In this document: positions 6,910 to 9,086 of the stretch, in pieces
Numbering within the stretch: position 1 is the first letter of the stretch
Layout: the number at the start of each line of letters is the position of its first letter
Source of the DNA: an uncultured Alphaproteobacteria bacterium
Lineage (GTDB): Bacteria > Pseudomonadota > Alphaproteobacteria > UBA7887
Direction of reading: 5' to 3'
Assembly (NCBI GenBank): GCA_913044255.1
Contig: CAJWOI010000092.1
Span: 1 to 9,086 of the forward strand
DNA: 9,086 nt
Program-made: the position numbers and the translations under genes
The notes under the pieces: generated by a model
Database searches by the model: none
Told to the model about the DNA's origin: nothing
What the model saw: only the letters and a program-made list of their open reading frames with translations

Positions 6910-8699
6910 AAATTTTCCTCCTGAAACGTCATAACAGTAGAACCGGCGTTGGTTATTGGTCCCAACAGGGCAGCCGCGGGACCCAAGTGCTGTTCGGCAA
7001 AGAACCGTGCAATCTGATTTTTTGTGGCGCTCGTGCTACTTGGTATTTGTTCATCCGCCGTGGCCGCAGTTGCTCGCAAGGCACTCTTGGCAAGTAGCCA
7101 GCCACCCATGATAAAGCCGAACATGCGACAGTATTGAGTTGCACCAGACGCTGCTGCCGCAAGATTCGTGGATATGGTGCCCCGCATCCATTCGGTAGCT
7201 TTTTCAAGGGCCGCGATTGCAGGTCCGAATTGTTGACCCGTAGCAACTAAGAATGGGTCCGAATGTTTTGTAAGGTGACGTAAAGTCTCCTGCATTTCCT
7301 CGAACAACTTTTCGGTGGCGGCGATTTCTCGCGGCAATTTCCGACGTATTAGATCAAGGGCTTGAATGCCGTTTGTGCCTTCATAGATCATGGTAATGCG
7401 CGCATCACGGAGGTATTGGGCGGCTCCGGTTTCTTCAATATAGCCCATGCCACCGTGTACCTGGATGCCAATTGAAGCAATTTCAAACCCCTGATCCGTG
7501 CTCCATGCCTTTGCAATCGGTGTCACAAGGTCAAGATATCCGCGAGACTGTTCTCGAATAGCCTCGTCAGGGTGTCCGTTTGCGAGGTCCAATGCTTCCG
7601 CCACCGAGTAACAAAGTGCCCGTATTGCCTCGACTTGTGACCTCATGTCCATCAGCATTCGACGGACATCGGGGTGGCGAATGATGGCGACTTTGTCAGT
7701 CGATTGTCCAGAGATATCATTGCCCTGGATTCGTTCCCGTGCCCATTGTACTGCGCGTTGATAGGCGCGTTCTGCGACGGCTAGGCCTTGGACAGCAACA
7801 TTTAGACGGGCGTTATTCATCATGGTGAACATGCAAGCCATACCTTGATTCTCATCGCCAAGCAGGTATCCAATCGCGCCTTCATTGTCCCCGTAGGACA
7901 TGACCGCCGTCGGGCTTGCCATGTGTCCGAGTTTATGTTCTAGGGACACCACCCGCAGGTCATTTCGTTGTTCCAACTCGCCTTCGGAATTGACTAATAT
8001 TTTTGGCACAACGAAGAGTGAAATTCCTCGGGTGCCTTGGGGCGCATTTGGTGTACGCGCGAGAACCAGGTGGACCACATTTTCGCTCATATCCTGGTCG
8101 CCGTGGGTAATGAAAATCTTGGTGCCCGTTATCCTCCATGCTCCATTTTCGGCAACAGCTTTGGTTCGAAGTGCGCCGACGTCGGATCCGGCGTTGGGCT
8201 CTGTCAAATTCATGGTACCCGACCACTCACCGCTGATCAGTTTGGGTAAAAAAGCCTCTTTTTGCGCGGGAGTGCCGTGTGCCTGAATAGCTTCGACTGC
8301 GCCTTGCGTAAGCATCCAGGCGTTGGCAAGCGACATGTTTGCGGACTGCCATATTTCGCTGAGAGCGATACTAAGCGTCCAGGGCAGACCTTGGCCACCG
8401 TAATTGGTATCGCCGCATACGGCCGCCCAACCTGCATCGACATATTTTCGATAACATTCGACAAACCCGTCAGGCATACGGACTACGCCGTTTTCTAGAC
8501 GCACACCCTGTTGGTCGCCGACTTGATTTAACGGGGCAACTACTTCCTCGGCAAACTTGGCCGCTTCCTCGAGGATTTGATCAATTAAGTCAGGAGTGGT
8601 CCCTTCAAAGGCTTCAATTTCCGTTAGTCGGTCGAGATCAAGCAACTCATGAAGTACGAACCGCATGTCTTCAAGAGGCGCTTTGTAGGTATCGACCAT
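6906..8699 (-). CDS. Large acyl-CoA dehydrogenase (FadE/DmdC-like, with C-terminal acetyl-CoA-dehydrogenase-like domain)
   Basis: At 597 residues this belongs to the long acyl-CoA dehydrogenases that carry an extra C-terminal domain. It opens with YKAPLEDMRFVLHELLD, typical of that group. The FAD/substrate motif MNLTEPNAGSDVGALRT is at about 163-179, then GTKIFITHGDQDM. The C-terminal core has IQVHGGMGYIEETG at about 412-425 and RDARITMIYEGTNGIQ, so the classical catalytic base Glu440 is in place, unlike the other dehydrogenase here. About 150 residues beyond the core form the extra domain. Relatives include the methylthiopropanoyl-CoA dehydrogenase DmdC of DMSP degradation and general fatty acyl-CoA dehydrogenases; sequence alone does not decide between them, and no dmdA, dmdB or dmdD is nearby. 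ATG 8699 has AAGGGA 7 bases upstream. Its stop overlaps the HdeA/B-like gene. Confidence 0.93.
   Translation of the reverse strand: MVDTYKAPLEDMRFVLHELLDLDRLTEIEAFEGTTPDLIDQILEEAAKFAEEVVAPLNQVGDQQGVRLENGVVRMPDGFVECYRKYVDAGWAAVCGDTNYGGQGLPWTLSIALSEIWQSANMSLANAWMLTQGAVEAIQAHGTPAQKEAFLPKLISGEWSGTMNLTEPNAGSDVGALRTKAVAENGAWRITGTKIFITHGDQDMSENVVHLVLARTPNAPQGTRGISLFVVPKILVNSEGELEQRNDLRVVSLEHKLGHMASPTAVMSYGDNEGAIGYLLGDENQGMACMFTMMNNARLNVAVQGLAVAERAYQRAVQWARERIQGNDISGQSTDKVAIIRHPDVRRMLMDMRSQVEAIRALCYSVAEALDLANGHPDEAIREQSRGYLDLVTPIAKAWSTDQGFEIASIGIQVHGGMGYIEETGAAQYLRDARITMIYEGTNGIQALDLIRRKLPREIAATEKLFEEMQETLRHLTKHSDPFLVATGQQFGPAIAALEKATEWMRGTISTNLAAAASGATQYCRMFGFIMGGWLLAKSALRATAATADEQIPSSTSATKNQIARFFAEQHLGPAAALLGPITNAGSTVMTFQEENF
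6917..6922 (-). promoter_or_regulatory. Shine-Dalgarno AGGAGG for the TTG start of the HdeA/B-like gene
   Basis: On the minus strand AGGAGG lies within the final Gln-Glu-Glu-Asn-Phe codons of the acyl-CoA dehydrogenase, 7 bases before TTG 6909. Together with the TTGA overlap it indicates translational coupling and fixes the start. Confidence 0.7.
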
Positions 8700-8729
8700 G
8701 GGATTTTCCCTTACATCTGTATGCCGAAA

Positions 8730-8757
8730 TTTATATCGAACTTGTTACTAAAAACAA
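8730..8757 (-). promoter_or_regulatory. Candidate promoter for the large acyl-CoA dehydrogenase
   Basis: On the minus strand TTGTTT (8757-8752) and TATAAA (8735-8730) are spaced by 16 bases, with a leader of about 25 bases to ATG 8699. A second possibility is TTGATA (8775-8770) with TTTAGT (8752-8747) at 17 bases. The region is AT-rich, so chance matches are likely. Confidence 0.3.
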
Positions 8758-8843
8758 TTACATCCTATTTATCAAAAAGTGGGTTTGAGGGTATCAAGCT
8801 AACATACTGAATTATGAGAGAAGAATCGTCCACAGCGGTGATA

Positions 8844-8859
8844 ATGCGTAGCATCGCAT
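8844..8859. promoter_or_regulatory. Inverted repeat in the divergent promoter region, possible operator
   Basis: ATGCG-TAGCAT-CGCAT is a perfect 5-base inverted repeat with a 6-base spacer, lying in the 226-base gap between the divergent dehydrogenase and cyclotransferase genes. A GATAAT that could be a -10 box (8840-8845) overlaps its left edge. The size suits a dimeric regulator site, but no regulator gene is in view, and a second overlapping repeat (ATGC-GTA-GCAT) shows that short repeats occur easily here. Confidence 0.25.
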
Positions 8860-8910
8860 GGGTACTAGTGGAGACCTAGCCAGGTGACGCTATGATTCTG
8901 GCGTTGGAAA

Positions 8911-8918
8911 AGGGTGAG
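8911..8918 (+). promoter_or_regulatory. Shine-Dalgarno of the cyclotransferase-like gene
   Basis: AGGGTGAG ends 7 bases before ATG 8926. An in-frame TAA at 8920-8922 excludes any longer start except TTG 8923, so ATG 8926 is favoured. Confidence 0.6.
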
Positions 8919-8925
8919 ATAATTG

Positions 8926-9086
8926 ATGACCACCATATATTACGGGGCTTACGGCGCGAACCTTAATCAGGAGCAAATGCGAATTCGTTGTCCTGCGGCG
9001 AAGCCACTGGAAGGGATATGTCTCGTAGACCGTATGCTTGTGTTTAGGGGTGTAGCGGATATTGTAACGATTCCAGGAAATACAAC
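8926..9086 (+). CDS. Gamma-glutamylcyclotransferase-like protein, 5' part
   Basis: The first 53 codons are present; the gene runs off the right edge. The protein starts MTTIYYGAYGANLNQEQM, followed by RIRCPAAKPLEG and MLVFRGVADIV. YGANLN matches the substrate-binding loop (YGSNL) of the gamma-glutamylcyclotransferase/AIG2-like fold, with Ala in place of the common Ser, a change seen in other members. The FRGVADIV segment is typical of bacterial homologues. These enzymes release 5-oxoproline from gamma-glutamyl compounds; many bacterial members have no tested substrate. The catalytic Glu would lie beyond the window, so activity cannot be judged. It is divergent from the large acyl-CoA dehydrogenase and shares its upstream region. 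Confidence 0.8.
   Translation, partial: MTTIYYGAYGANLNQEQMRIRCPAAKPLEGICLVDRMLVFRGVADIVTIPGNT

Noticed and set aside
7900..8286. Plus-strand open frame of 128 codons inside the large acyl-CoA dehydrogenase
   Set aside because: It is antisense to conserved dehydrogenase motifs, with no family resemblance and no convincing ribosome binding site.
8892..8966. 24-codon open frame (MILALEKGEII...) overlapping the cyclotransferase start
   Set aside because: It has no good ribosome binding site, overlaps a better supported gene in another frame, and lacks any recognisable feature.

Overview
The window looks like a moderate-GC bacterial chromosome segment, most likely from an alphaproteobacterium. 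The main clues are the MoaA N-terminus (MIDPYGR, then VTDRCDFRC), the short 255-residue NAD kinase, and the style of the two acyl-CoA dehydrogenases and the gamma-glutamylcyclotransferase. I see no mobile element, CRISPR array, rRNA or tRNA. The genus cannot be told from the sequence; an uncultured marine or soil member is a guess.

Layout. (1) Positions 1-2006, minus strand: moaA (molybdenum cofactor synthesis), then nadK (NAD kinase), then the first three codons of another leftward gene whose AGGAGG ribosome binding site is visible. (2) Positions 2269-6502, plus strand: a tight four-gene set of an IVD-type acyl-CoA dehydrogenase, a CaiB/BaiF (class III) CoA-transferase, an HTD2-like two-hot-dog acyl-CoA hydratase and an aldo/keto reductase. 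Gaps are 20, 4 and 25 bases, so this is probably one operon. (3) Positions 6556-8699, minus strand: a 597-residue acyl-CoA dehydrogenase of the FadE/DmdC-like large class. It is translationally coupled, through a TTGA overlap, to a small exported protein that resembles HdeA/HdeB. (4) Positions 8926-9086, plus strand: the start of a gamma-glutamylcyclotransferase-like gene, cut by the window edge.

How the genes may work together. The plus-strand operon holds the parts to load an organic acid onto CoA, introduce an alpha,beta double bond and hydrate it. This resembles itaconate, mesaconate or methylsuccinate-type catabolism, but no lyase (citramalyl-CoA lyase) or hydroxyacyl-CoA dehydrogenase/thiolase is in view. 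The substrate is unknown. The aldo/keto reductase could act on a carbonyl product or could be unrelated. The second dehydrogenase faces this operon and may belong to a different acyl-CoA pathway.

The least expected arrangement is the HdeA/B-like periplasmic protein made from a TTG start coupled to a cytosolic flavoprotein. The next most notable is the catalytic-base relocation in the first acyl-CoA dehydrogenase. Nothing here is clearly an undescribed defence or mobile system.
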